Below are positions 53,563 to 61,933 of a stretch of 64,000 nt of DNA, in pieces. A program made the translations under genes and the position numbers. The notes under the pieces were generated by a model. It was not told where the DNA came from, did no database searches, and saw only the letters and a program-made list of their open reading frames with translations. This DNA is from Paenimyroides ummariense (GTDB taxonomy: Bacteria; Bacteroidota; Bacteroidia; Flavobacteriales; Flavobacteriaceae). Where the stretch lies: contig NZ_FOVI01000015.1 of NCBI RefSeq assembly GCF_900115115.1, positions 1 through 64,000 on the forward strand. The letters are read 5' to 3'. How positions within the stretch are numbered: position 1 is the stretch's first letter; the number at the start of each line of letters is the position of its first letter.

Positions 53563-55734
53563 TTACAATTTCTCTAAAATGTAATCGGTCATTTTTGTAT
53601 ATAATTGTTCACGGGTTTTGCCGCCGTAGATTCCGTGGTTTTTATCGGGATAAATTAACCAATCGAAATTTTTATTCAAATAAACCAGCTTGTTGATTAA
53701 AAGCATCGCGTTTTGCACATGCACATTATCATCAGCAGTACCGTGAATCAATAAAAAGTTTCCTTTTAACTTATCGGCATGTGTAATTGGTGAATTGTTA
53801 TCGTAACCCGAAGCATTTTCTTGCGGAGTAGTCATAAAACGTTCTGTGTAAACCGAATCGTAAAAACGCCACGATGTTACAGGAGCCACCGCAATGGCAG
53901 TTTTGAAAACATCGTTTCCTTGGAAAAGCGCATTACTGCTCATAAATCCGCCGTAACTCCAACCCCAGATTCCTATTCTGTTTGCATCAACAAACGATTC
54001 TTTTGCTAATTCTTTTGCTACAAAAATTTGATCTTCAACTTCAAATTTTCCTAATTCTTTTTGAGTAACTTTTTTAAAATCGGCACCTTTAAAACCAGTT
54101 CCACGACCATCAACACAAACTATAATGTATCCTTTTTGAGATAACATCATGTGCCAGTAATCGTTTGAATCGTTCCAAGAATCGGAAACTTCCTGCGATC
54201 CCGGACCTGAATATTGATACAACAACACAGGATATTTCTTTTTAGCATCGAAATTTTTAGGCTTGATCATGTACCCGTTTAAATCATTTCCAACTTCGTT
54301 TTTAAAAGTGGTAAATTCTTTTTTAGGCAGATCAAACTTTTTAAGATTATTCTCTAATGCGGTATTATTTAAAATTTCTTTGACGTTTTTTCCGGTTGAT
54401 GCATCAACAAGCGAATAAGAAGGTGCTTTGGTGCTTGATGAATGATTGTTTATGAAATACTTAAAATCCGGACTGAAAGTTGCGCTATTTGTTCCGCTTT
54501 GTGCTGATAATTGTTTTTTGCTTGATCCGTTTAACTGAATACTGTAAACATCGCGTTTTGTAGATCCGTTTTCAACCGATTGATAATAAATGGTTTCGTT
54601 GCTTTTGTTGTAACCGTAGTAGTTTGTAACCTCCCAATTTCCGGTAGTTACCTGTTTTTTTAACGATCCGTCGTTGTTGTAATGATAAATATGGTTGTAA
54701 CCGTCTTTTTCGCTAGTCCAAATAAAACTGTTGTCGTTCAAAAAGGTCAAATTATCGGTAACATCAACATACGCTTTATCTTTTTCGGTAAGAATGGTCG
54801 ATGTCTTGCCCGAATTTGCATCAACAAACAACAAATTCAACTGGTTTTGATGACGGTTTTGTGTTTGCACACTTAAAACATTGGCGTTGTTTGTGAATTT
54901 TATGCGCGGAATGTAATAAGCTGTTTCAGCATTTAAAGCTACGTCTTGAGTAGATACTTTTGAAACATCGTACAAATGCAAGCTCACTTTTGAATTGTTT
55001 TCGCCCGCTTTAGGATATTTAAAAACCTGTTGCTGCGGATATAAATCTTCGCCGTAAATATCCATTGAAAAAACAGGAACATCGCTTTCATCAAATTTAA
55101 TATACGCCAGTTTTGTTCCATCGGCATTCCAGTCAAACGCTCGTACAAACGCAAATTCTTCCTCGTAAACCCAATCGGTAATGCCGTTTATAATGGCATT
55201 TTTCTTTCCGTCTTTGGTAATCTGCGTTGTTTTTTTGGTAGCCACATCAAAAACATACAAATTGTTTTCAAATGCGTAAGCTATTTTCGATCCGTTTTTG
55301 TTCAACAAAGGTTCCTGAATGGCATTCTCGCTAATTTTTATAAGCGATTTTGAAGCGATATCGAACAGATAATAAACCGATGTAAACGAATGACGGTAAA
55401 TTGGATTACTGTTGGTGGCAATTAATATTTTATCGTCGGTTTTATTGATAGAATAATCAGAAATTTCTTTGATTTCGGGAAAATCGGCAGTAGAAAATAA
55501 CGTTTGAACTTTTTCTAAGGTAGTAAAATCAAACGCATCAATAGTAAATGTTTTGGTGTTTCGGTTATAATCTAAAACGCTGTATTGGTTTTTGGTATGT
55601 AGCGTATTTAAAGCGTTTAGCTGGTTGGTTCTAAAAGTTCCGTTCCAAATTTGAGCAACTTCTATTTGTTGTTGCGCCTGTATAGTAGTGATTGGTGCTG
55701 CAATAAGTGTAAGCGGCAGTAAAATTTTCTTCAT
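53563..55734 (-). CDS. Dipeptidyl peptidase IV (S9B prolyl oligopeptidase family)
   Basis: This 723-residue exported serine peptidase removes Xaa-Pro (or Xaa-Ala) dipeptides from N-termini. It has a signal peptide (MKKILLPLTLIAAPITTIQAQ), an N-terminal beta-propeller and the S9B Glu motif in DWVYEEEFAFVRAFDW, which fixes the substrate N-terminus. The alpha/beta-hydrolase domain has catalytic Ser593 in GIWGWSYGGFMS, Asp in HGTADDNVHVQN and His in PDKNHGIYGG. It probably acts in the periplasm or at the surface. The four POT carriers downstream can import the dipeptides it releases. Confidence 0.95.
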   Translation of the reverse strand: MKKILLPLTLIAAPITTIQAQQQIEVAQIWNGTFRTNQLNALNTLHTKNQYSVLDYNRNTKTFTIDAFDFTTLEKVQTLFSTADFPEIKEISDYSINKTDDKILIATNSNPIYRHSFTSVYYLFDIASKSLIKISENAIQEPLLNKNGSKIAYAFENNLYVFDVATKKTTQITKDGKKNAIINGITDWVYEEEFAFVRAFDWNADGTKLAYIKFDESDVPVFSMDIYGEDLYPQQQVFKYPKAGENNSKVSLHLYDVSKVSTQDVALNAETAYYIPRIKFTNNANVLSVQTQNRHQNQLNLLFVDANSGKTSTILTEKDKAYVDVTDNLTFLNDNSFIWTSEKDGYNHIYHYNNDGSLKKQVTTGNWEVTNYYGYNKSNETIYYQSVENGSTKRDVYSIQLNGSSKKQLSAQSGTNSATFSPDFKYFINNHSSSTKAPSYSLVDASTGKNVKEILNNTALENNLKKFDLPKKEFTTFKNEVGNDLNGYMIKPKNFDAKKKYPVLLYQYSGPGSQEVSDSWNDSNDYWHMMLSQKGYIIVCVDGRGTGFKGADFKKVTQKELGKFEVEDQIFVAKELAKESFVDANRIGIWGWSYGGFMSSNALFQGNDVFKTAIAVAPVTSWRFYDSVYTERFMTTPQENASGYDNNSPITHADKLKGNFLLIHGTADDNVHVQNAMLLINKLVYLNKNFDWLIYPDKNHGIYGGKTREQLYTKMTDYILEKL

Positions 55735-55841
55735 AAATAAAGCTGAAAATTAAAAAGGGGAAATTACTTCTTTTTTTTATTTTTTGAGTTGATTAGATTT
55801 GGAAATTGTTTTTTTTAATTATTTCAGGAACTATAAATCAA

Positions 55842-56339
55842 TTAATTACTAGAAATATTTCGTTTTTGAATTTCGATCTTATCTTTCCAAATCTTTCTAT
55901 TGTTTAAAACATATCTTTCAATGCTGCTACTTGTTGTTATGAAAAGTCCGTTTGGAACGATACCTAAAGTGTAACAAAATCCAATTTCTTTGATATCGTT
56001 TAGTAAGATGGTTTGACTATGATTTTGAATGTTGAAGTTATGAGATTTGAATTGAACACGATCTGTAAGTAAGTATAATTTACCTCCCACAGCTTCCTTG
56101 TTTACAAAATGATTTGCGCCTCCTGAATAAATTATTTTTTGTCCTTCAATATTTTCAATTTGTGTTTGGTTTTGAACCGCTTTAGACGTAATAAACAGAT
56201 ATATCGCAATTCCAAAAAGTAGACCTGAAGTTATTCCAGAAGCTATTCCATATTTACTATCATACATTAGAGTAAAAAAAACTCCCATTGAAACTCCAAA
56301 AAATATTCCTGCTAAAATTGAATTTTTAATTTCTGCCAT
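55842..56339 (-). CDS. Membrane protein with GRAM-like domain
   Basis: This 165-residue protein has two N-terminal helices (about 8-27 and 32-51). A soluble domain follows: VGGKLYLLTDRVQFKSHNFNIQNHSQTILLNDI, then IVPNGLFITTSSSIERYVLNNRKIWKDKI. The order (strand, turn LTDRV, strands, final Trp-containing helix) fits a GRAM/PH-like domain, which in other proteins binds lipids or partners. No catalytic residues are seen. It is a single gene with no terminator recognised around it. Confidence 0.7.
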   Translation of the reverse strand: MAEIKNSILAGIFFGVSMGVFFTLMYDSKYGIASGITSGLLFGIAIYLFITSKAVQNQTQIENIEGQKIIYSGGANHFVNKEAVGGKLYLLTDRVQFKSHNFNIQNHSQTILLNDIKEIGFCYTLGIVPNGLFITTSSSIERYVLNNRKIWKDKIEIQKRNISSN

Positions 56340-56483
56340 TTTAATTTATCTGCTAAAATCAGTACTACAACTGCCAAATATACAAATCTATCCTTTCTAA
56401 TTAAAATCATCCGTGCATCTGTGGTAAAAAATAATAGGTACATCTGTGGTAAATCAAACATAAAACCCAAAACCAAAAAAATG

Positions 56484-56491
56484 TATCTTTG
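56484..56491 (+). promoter_or_regulatory. -7 box for HMG-CoA reductase
   Basis: TATCTTTG matches the consensus exactly, 14 bases before the ATG at 56506, giving a very short leader. The -33 region is an A-rich tract without a TTTG. Confidence 0.5.
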
Positions 56492-56505
56492 CAAAAAAAA
56501 TTCGC

Positions 56506-57822
56506 ATGAATATTGTTAATGGTTTTTCTAAACTTACAAAACAACAAAAAATAAACTGGCTGGTTGAAACTTACTTTAAGAACGACCAAACGGTGGTTCA
56601 ATTGTTAAAATTGTACTGGAACAGCAACGAAGAACTGCAAAAACTGCACGATGAGTTTATAGAAAACACCATTACCAATTTTTACCTGCCAATGGGTATT
56701 GCACCCAATTTTGTAATTAACGGTAAAACCTACACGGTACCAATGGTTATTGAAGAAAGCTCTGTAGTTGCGGCGGCATCGAACGCGGCAAAATTCTGGA
56801 GTAAACGCGGTGGTTTTAAGGCAACCGTTTTATCAACCGAAAAAATTGGCAACGTACATTTTATGTTTGGCGGATCTAAACACAATCTGGTGCAGTTTAT
56901 TGAAAAATTGCAACCTGTTTTCAGATCGCGTACTGCAAACATTACCCGAAACATGGAAAAACGCGGCGGCGGAATTCTTTCTATTGTGTTGAAAGATAAA
57001 ACTGCCGAACTCAAAAATTACTATCAACTGCACGCTACGTTTGATACAAAAGACAGCATGGGTGCTAATTTTATCAACTCGTGTTTAGAAGAATTTGCGA
57101 ATGTTTTGCGTGAAGAAGTATCCAATTTTGATTTGTTTACTACCGAAGAAAAAGAATCGTTGCAGATTGTAATGTCGATCTTATCGAACTACGTTCCAAA
57201 TTGTTTGGTTCGTGCCGAGGTTTCAAGTAAGATTTCTGATTTAAAATCAAAAGAAATAGAAAATCCGCAGGAATTTGCCGAGAAATTTGTGCAGGCGGTT
57301 CGCATTGCCGAAATTGAAACGTATCGTGCCGTAACGCATAACAAAGGAATTATGAATGGGGTAGATGCGGTGGTTTTAGCCACTGGAAACGATTTTAGAG
57401 CGATTGAAGCCGGTGTGCACGCTTTTGCTGCAAAAGATGGAAAATATACATCGCTTTCGCATGCTGAAATTGTGGGTGATGAATTCCGTTTTTGGATGGA
57501 TCTTCCGTTGGCATTAGGAACTGTTGGCGGATTAACGAATTTACACCCAATGGTTAAATTCGCTATGAAGTTATTAGAAAAACCAAAAGCCGATGATTTA
57601 ATGCAGATTATTGCAGTTGCCGGATTGGCACAGAATTTTGCAGCAATAAAATCATTGACAACAACAGGTATTCAGAAAGGACACATGAAAATGCACTTAA
57701 TGAATATTTTAAATCAGTTTAATGCTTCGGCAGATGAAAAAACGGCAGTTTTACAGCATTTTGCAGAAAAAACGGTTTCTCACAGCGCAGTAGTTGATTT
57801 TATTGAGCGTTTACGTAGATAA
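56506..57822 (+). CDS. mvaA: Hydroxymethylglutaryl-CoA reductase, class II
   Basis: This 438-residue cytosolic enzyme converts HMG-CoA to mevalonate in isoprenoid synthesis. The catalytic Glu is in ENTITNFYLPMGIAPNF, the Lys in HNKGIMNGVDAVVLATGND, the Asp in DSMGANFIN, and a C-terminal His in GHMKMHLMN. The nucleotide-binding LPLALGTVGGLTNLHP is present. Absence of a membrane domain and the overall size place it in class II. Two further mevalonate-type genes, a GHMP kinase and the diphosphomevalonate decarboxylase, lie downstream within 6.5 kb. Confidence 0.95.
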   Translation: MNIVNGFSKLTKQQKINWLVETYFKNDQTVVQLLKLYWNSNEELQKLHDEFIENTITNFYLPMGIAPNFVINGKTYTVPMVIEESSVVAAASNAAKFWSKRGGFKATVLSTEKIGNVHFMFGGSKHNLVQFIEKLQPVFRSRTANITRNMEKRGGGILSIVLKDKTAELKNYYQLHATFDTKDSMGANFINSCLEEFANVLREEVSNFDLFTTEEKESLQIVMSILSNYVPNCLVRAEVSSKISDLKSKEIENPQEFAEKFVQAVRIAEIETYRAVTHNKGIMNGVDAVVLATGNDFRAIEAGVHAFAAKDGKYTSLSHAEIVGDEFRFWMDLPLALGTVGGLTNLHPMVKFAMKLLEKPKADDLMQIIAVAGLAQNFAAIKSLTTTGIQKGHMKMHLMNILNQFNASADEKTAVLQHFAEKTVSHSAVVDFIERLRR

Positions 57823-57842
57823 ATTTAAATTTGATCAATTGC

Positions 57843-58616
57843 ATGAAAAAATGGAATAAGCAAGAAGCTATTGAAGGTTTGAAAGAACTTATAAATAAAT
57901 TGAGTTTAGTTAGACAAAGCGGAAGATCTTCACAAGAACATATTAGATGGTTAGCTAACTCTCTAAGAATTTTAGAAGAAATATTTGGTAAGAACTCTAG
58001 ATACTATCAGACACTATCGAATTTTTCATGGAGCGAAACTGGCTCAAGGGTAATACATGGTTGGGATATAGAATATCAGATAGAACAAGGTCATAAACTA
58101 GCGTTTTTAAATCAAACTCAACAAGCAGAAGGTTTACTTTTAGCTGCGATTGATCAGTTGGGAGAGAGCGAAATTACTGATGTTTATGAAGATAATAATT
58201 CGATTTCTGAAGCTAGTGAATTAGTTGCAATAATTAATTTAGCCGAGAAAAAGCTTAGGAAATTAATGCGAGAAGCTCCAACGAAAGAAAAAGAAGTCCA
58301 AGATAAATATGAAGATTTGTTATTAGCGAATGACATAGAATATGCTAAAGAATTTCCTCATATAATGTTTTCATCTAAACAATATATACCAGATTTTAGT
58401 TTTGAAAAGTATAGTTTAGCAGTTGAAATTAAATTATGTAAAAGTGATGAAAAGGCGTTAATTGCTCAACTTAATGACGATATAATTGCTTATAAAACTA
58501 AATTCAAAAGTCTTTTATTTATAATATATGATTTAGGAAATATTCGTGATATAGATACATTTAAGCAATCCTTTGAGCAATTTGATGATGTTATTGTACA
58601 GATTATTAAACATTAA
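57843..58616 (+). CDS. PD-(D/E)XK nuclease-like protein (DpnII/MboI-type domain)
   Basis: This 257-residue protein has a helical N-terminal half (RQSGRSSQEHIRWLANSLRI). The C-terminal half has the restriction-enzyme-like core YIPDFSFEKYSLAVEIKLC, with Asp, Glu and Lys in the PD-x(n)-ExK order, then LLFIIYDLG as the next strand. This fits nuclease-superfamily domains found in orphan or defence proteins. No methyltransferase or partner gene is adjacent. The frame begins at a TTG (57831), but the ATG at 57843 is preferred. It sits 20 bases after HMG-CoA reductase, with AT-rich codons and many AAA/TTA, and looks acquired. Confidence 0.6.
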   Translation: MKKWNKQEAIEGLKELINKLSLVRQSGRSSQEHIRWLANSLRILEEIFGKNSRYYQTLSNFSWSETGSRVIHGWDIEYQIEQGHKLAFLNQTQQAEGLLLAAIDQLGESEITDVYEDNNSISEASELVAIINLAEKKLRKLMREAPTKEKEVQDKYEDLLLANDIEYAKEFPHIMFSSKQYIPDFSFEKYSLAVEIKLCKSDEKALIAQLNDDIIAYKTKFKSLLFIIYDLGNIRDIDTFKQSFEQFDDVIVQIIKH

Positions 58617-58744
58617 ATGAATAATGTTATCATAAAGTTTTAGTAAAATAACTGATTAGGATCAAATTAAAAAGTTTAAATTTTATGTTACAAGAATTTG
58701 ACGATGTGATTAACTAGAAAACACTTCTCAAATATGCTCGAAAT

Positions 58745-58884
58745 AAAAGAAATTGTCATTTCGAACTTGCTTTGTTTCAAACTATTCTCAAGCTCGGGTC
58801 GGCATCTCATCAGTAAATATAGTGCGACTCTGAGTCAAGCTCAGAGTGACAGCAATCATTGTCACATCGAGCGTAGTCGAGATG
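58745..58884. repeat. Cluster of dispersed palindromic (REP-like) repeats
   Basis: The 283-base gap before the GHMP kinase holds fragments of the TCGAG/CTCAGAGTGAC repeat family. An 8-bp hairpin is at 58827-58847 (ACTCTGAG-TCAAG-CTCAGAGT). ATCGAGCGTAGTCGAGATGT lies near 58865-58884, and TTCGAACTTGC near 58762. They resemble those at 38899 and 61814. No gene or promoter was found here. Confidence 0.7.
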
Positions 58885-58899
58885 TAAAAAAAAATAATT

Positions 58900-59802
58900 A
58901 TGGAATTTTACAGCAACGGCAAACTGTTTATTTTAGGTGAATATTATGTGTTAGAAGGCGCAAAGGTTTTTGCGTTGCCTACAAAGTTCGGACAATATTT
59001 GAATGTCTTTCCTTTAAAAACCAAAACTTTAAGTTGGAAAAGTTACGATGCTGATGGATCTGTTTGGTATAACGATGAAATTGCTGTTTGTGATATTATT
59101 TCAAACAATCAGTCAAGCGATGATAAAGTTCGAAACACGCTGATTGATATTCTGTATCAAGCACATTTAATGAATCCTTCCATATTAGAAAATAACGGCT
59201 TTTTGGTTGAAACCAAATTGACTTTTCCTCGAAATTGGGGATTAGGAACATCGTCTACCTTAATAAACAATATTGCACAATGGTTCCAAATTGATGCTTT
59301 TAAATTGTTGCAAAAATCGTTTGGCGGTAGCGGATTTGATATTGCTTGTGCACAAAACAACACGCCGGTAATGTATCAGGTTGTAAATAACGAACCTATT
59401 GTTGAGCAGGTCAATTTCAATCCGACTTTCAAAGATCATATTTATTTTGTGTATCTGAACAAAAAGCGCGACAGTAAAGATGCTATTGCAAATTTCAGAA
59501 AAAAGCAGAAAAATTTATCAGCAGAAATAAAACAGGTTTCACAAATGACCGATGAATTATTGCACATTCAAGATTTGGAAACCTTTGTATCTTTCTTTAA
59601 AAATTACGAACAAAACTTAGGCGAAATTTTAGAAACATCAACCATTCAAAAAGAACTGTTTCCAGATTTCAACGGATTGATAAAAAGCCTTGGCGGCTGG
59701 GGTGGCGACTTTGTTATGGTTGCATCAGATCACAATCCTACAGAATATTTCAAACAAAAAGGTTACAACATTATTATTCCTTACAGCGATATGATTTTAT
59801 AA
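58900..59802 (+). CDS. GHMP kinase, GYDIA family (mevalonate pathway)
   Basis: This 300-residue GHMP-fold kinase opens MEFYSNGKLFILGEYYVLEGAK, the usual ligand-binding start of mevalonate and phosphomevalonate kinases. The nucleotide loop is FPRNWGLGTSSTLINNIAQW, and GGSGFDIACAQNNTP matches the GYDIA family hallmark with Phe for Tyr. In Flavobacteria this family is linked to mevalonate genes, so a role in phosphorylating mevalonate or its phosphate is likely. Which of the two substrates it uses cannot be told. It ends before a convergent terminator. Confidence 0.85.
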   Translation: MEFYSNGKLFILGEYYVLEGAKVFALPTKFGQYLNVFPLKTKTLSWKSYDADGSVWYNDEIAVCDIISNNQSSDDKVRNTLIDILYQAHLMNPSILENNGFLVETKLTFPRNWGLGTSSTLINNIAQWFQIDAFKLLQKSFGGSGFDIACAQNNTPVMYQVVNNEPIVEQVNFNPTFKDHIYFVYLNKKRDSKDAIANFRKKQKNLSAEIKQVSQMTDELLHIQDLETFVSFFKNYEQNLGEILETSTIQKELFPDFNGLIKSLGGWGGDFVMVASDHNPTEYFKQKGYNIIIPYSDMIL

Positions 59803-59803
59803 A

Positions 59804-59830
59804 AAAAGACATCAGTAATTGATGTCTTTT
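59804..59830. terminator. Convergent terminator after the GHMP kinase
   Basis: An 11-bp stem (AAAAGACATCA and its complement) with a 5-base loop has A- and T-runs on the two sides, between converging genes. Confidence 0.88.
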
Positions 59831-59867
59831 CAGTTGTTTGTTGTAAAAAAAGGTATTAGATAGGTTG

Positions 59868-60410
59868 TTATTTTTCCGGACGCAATTTGTCGCTAAATGT
59901 AATTTTGTAAGGTTTGTCTTCATTAACATTGCCTTTCATTACATAAATAAACTTGTGTTTGCGTGCCTTATCTGTGTTAATGTAAATTGTTTTCTTGGTA
60001 GCTTTGTCGTAAATGCTGGTAACATCGGTATTTACAATTCGCATGTTTTTCGCCAAACCTGTTTTTTTGTTGGTTAAAACCATTCCTTTGTAAAGCGTAT
60101 TATTGTCGTTTTTTACAACAACTTCTTCACCTGTAAAACCTTGTGTAAAAAATAAAATAGAATATTCTTTATCGGTAGCGTTGTATGATTCTAAAAATTT
60201 CTTCTGAGCAGTTTCTGTAACCGATCTAAAATCGTTTTTAATCTGTTCGGTGTAAAAAACTTCTTCTTTGTCTTTTCTAACTAATTCTTTCTTGTCTTTT
60301 TCGTTTTTATCGGCATCTTTTACCGTGTTTTTTTTAGATGTTTTACACGATACGATACTTAAAACGGCAACAAGAAAAATTAAACTTTTATATTTCATAA
60401 TAAATTTCAT
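59868..60410 (-). CDS. Lipoprotein of unknown function
   Basis: This is a 176-180-residue lipoprotein with signal and lipobox SLIFLVAVLSIVSC. A highly charged Lys/Asp/Glu linker (KNTVKDADKNEKDKKELVRKDKEE) and a soluble domain follow. The soluble domain has beta-type stretches (YSILFFTQGFTGEEVVVKNDNNTLYKGMVLTN; KTIYINTDKARKHKFIYVMKG). The ATG at 60398 (MKYKSLIF) is as good a start as 60410. The domain is not one I recognise. It is monocistronic. Confidence 0.75.
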   Translation of the reverse strand: MKFIMKYKSLIFLVAVLSIVSCKTSKKNTVKDADKNEKDKKELVRKDKEEVFYTEQIKNDFRSVTETAQKKFLESYNATDKEYSILFFTQGFTGEEVVVKNDNNTLYKGMVLTNKKTGLAKNMRIVNTDVTSIYDKATKKTIYINTDKARKHKFIYVMKGNVNEDKPYKITFSDKLRPEK

Positions 60411-60430
60411 CTATAGGGAATATGATTCAT

Positions 60431-60438
60431 TATCTTTG
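60431..60438 (+). promoter_or_regulatory. -7 box upstream of the BaiN-like gene
   Basis: TATCTTTG matches the consensus exactly but lies 116 bases before the ATG at 60554, which would give a long leader. No clear -33 box was found. Confidence 0.4.
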
Positions 60439-60553
60439 CAAGATACAAATTTATCAGCATAAATCGTTCCAAACAACTAAATTTAAGATTTAGATGCAAT
60501 TAGAACTTTTGATGCTATTAGAATCCACATTTTGTAGAAAATTATTGTAGAAA

Positions 60554-61777
60554 ATGATGAACAATTTTGATGTTATTGTTGTAGGTGGTGGTGCTTCGGG
60601 CTTTTTCACGGCAATTAATCTGGCAGAACAAAATCCGGATTTGCGAATTGCCATTTTAGAACGAAGCAACGAAGTACTGTCTAAAGTCAAAATTTCGGGT
60701 GGTGGTCGTTGCAACGTAACCCACGCCTGTTTTATACCTAATGTTTTAGCGAAATTTTATCCCCGAGGCGAAAAGGAACTGAAAGGCCCTTTTCATGCTT
60801 TTTGTACGGGCGATGTGATGGAATGGTTCAGCGAACGCGGTGTTTCATTAAAGATTGAAGAAGACGGACGTGTTTTTCCGGAATTGGATAATTCTCAAAC
60901 CATTATCGATTGTTTTTTGAACGAAGCAGCAAACTTCAACATCCAAATCATAAAGCAAACCATTGTACAACAGCTTTCTAAAGAGAATGATTTTTGGAAG
61001 ATCAAAACATCTAAAGATACTTATCAGGCAAAACAGTTGGTTATGGCAACCGGCAGCAACGTTAAAATTTGGGATTTGCTTAAAACGGTAAATCATTCCA
61101 TTATAAATCCGGTTCCTTCGTTATTTACATTCAATATTAAAGATGATCGAATTAAAGATTTAATGGGCGTTTCAACCGAAATGGTTTCGTTAAAAGTGAA
61201 AGGATCAACCTTAAAAGCAAACGGACCTTTACTAATAACGCATTGGGGAATGAGCGGACCGGCAATTTTAAGGCTTTCGGCTTGGGGTGCACGCGAATTG
61301 TTCGATAAAAATTATCAGTTTCAGATCATAGTCAATTGGACAAACGATTTTGTTTTCGATGAGGTTTTGGAAGAATTAATGCAGTTGAAACAAAGTAATC
61401 CTAAAAAAACTATTATTAAACACGCACAATATGGGTTAACAAACCGTTTGTGGCAGCAATTGGTTAAGGCATCAATGATTTCGGAAGATTTAATTTGGGC
61501 AGATGTTTCTAAAAAACAGTTGGTAAATTTGGCAGAGCAGTTAACGCAGAGCGAATTTAATGTAAACGGAAAAAGCACCTTTAAAGACGAATTTGTAACT
61601 GCCGGCGGAATTGATTTAAAAGAAGTAAATTTTAAAACAATGGAAAGCAAATTGCAGGATAATTTGTATTTTACCGGCGAAATTTTAAATATCGATGCCA
61701 TTACCGGCGGCTTTAATTTTCAAAATGCTTGGACAACAGGTTTTCTGGCAGCGAATGCCATTGCAGCAAAATATTAA
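60554..61777 (+). CDS. FAD-dependent oxidoreductase, BaiN/HI0933 family
   Basis: This 407-residue flavoprotein has the family signature: FDVIVVGGGASGFFTAINLAE at the start, VKISGGGRCNVTHA, PVPSLFTFNI, LITHWGMSGPAILRLSAWGAR, TAGGIDLKEVNFKTMESK and FTGEILNIDAITGGFNFQNAWTTGFLAA. The family includes BaiN-like reductases and HI0933, whose physiological substrate is mostly unknown. A second ATG (60557) is equally possible. It stands between a lipoprotein and the decarboxylase gene, with no clear functional tie to the mevalonate genes. Confidence 0.93.
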   Translation: MMNNFDVIVVGGGASGFFTAINLAEQNPDLRIAILERSNEVLSKVKISGGGRCNVTHACFIPNVLAKFYPRGEKELKGPFHAFCTGDVMEWFSERGVSLKIEEDGRVFPELDNSQTIIDCFLNEAANFNIQIIKQTIVQQLSKENDFWKIKTSKDTYQAKQLVMATGSNVKIWDLLKTVNHSIINPVPSLFTFNIKDDRIKDLMGVSTEMVSLKVKGSTLKANGPLLITHWGMSGPAILRLSAWGARELFDKNYQFQIIVNWTNDFVFDEVLEELMQLKQSNPKKTIIKHAQYGLTNRLWQQLVKASMISEDLIWADVSKKQLVNLAEQLTQSEFNVNGKSTFKDEFVTAGGIDLKEVNFKTMESKLQDNLYFTGEILNIDAITGGFNFQNAWTTGFLAANAIAAKY

Positions 61778-61813
61778 GGGATAGTTATTTAAAAAAAGCT
61801 AACATGCCGTCAG

Positions 61814-61914
61814 TTCGAGCTTGTCGAGAACTTCTCGATACGTTTCATTTCATTTCGCTACTCGAAGTGACGAGCACAGTAGTAAGATAACGTAATTCGA
61901 GCTTGTCGAGAACT
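61814..61914. repeat. Dispersed repeat pair TTCGAGCTTGTCGAGAACT
   Basis: The 19-base sequence occurs twice exactly (61814-61832 and 61896-61914). Between the copies lie TTCTCGATACG and CTCGAAGTGACGAGC. It is the same family as the element at 38899-38942, there in opposite orientation. It lies in the gap before mvaD. Confidence 0.75.
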
Positions 61915-61933
61915 AAAAAATTAATCAAATAAA

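Noticed and set aside
58734..58940. 68-codon frame over the REP-like repeats.
   Set aside because: It is made of repeat sequence and overlaps the start of the GHMP kinase in another frame.
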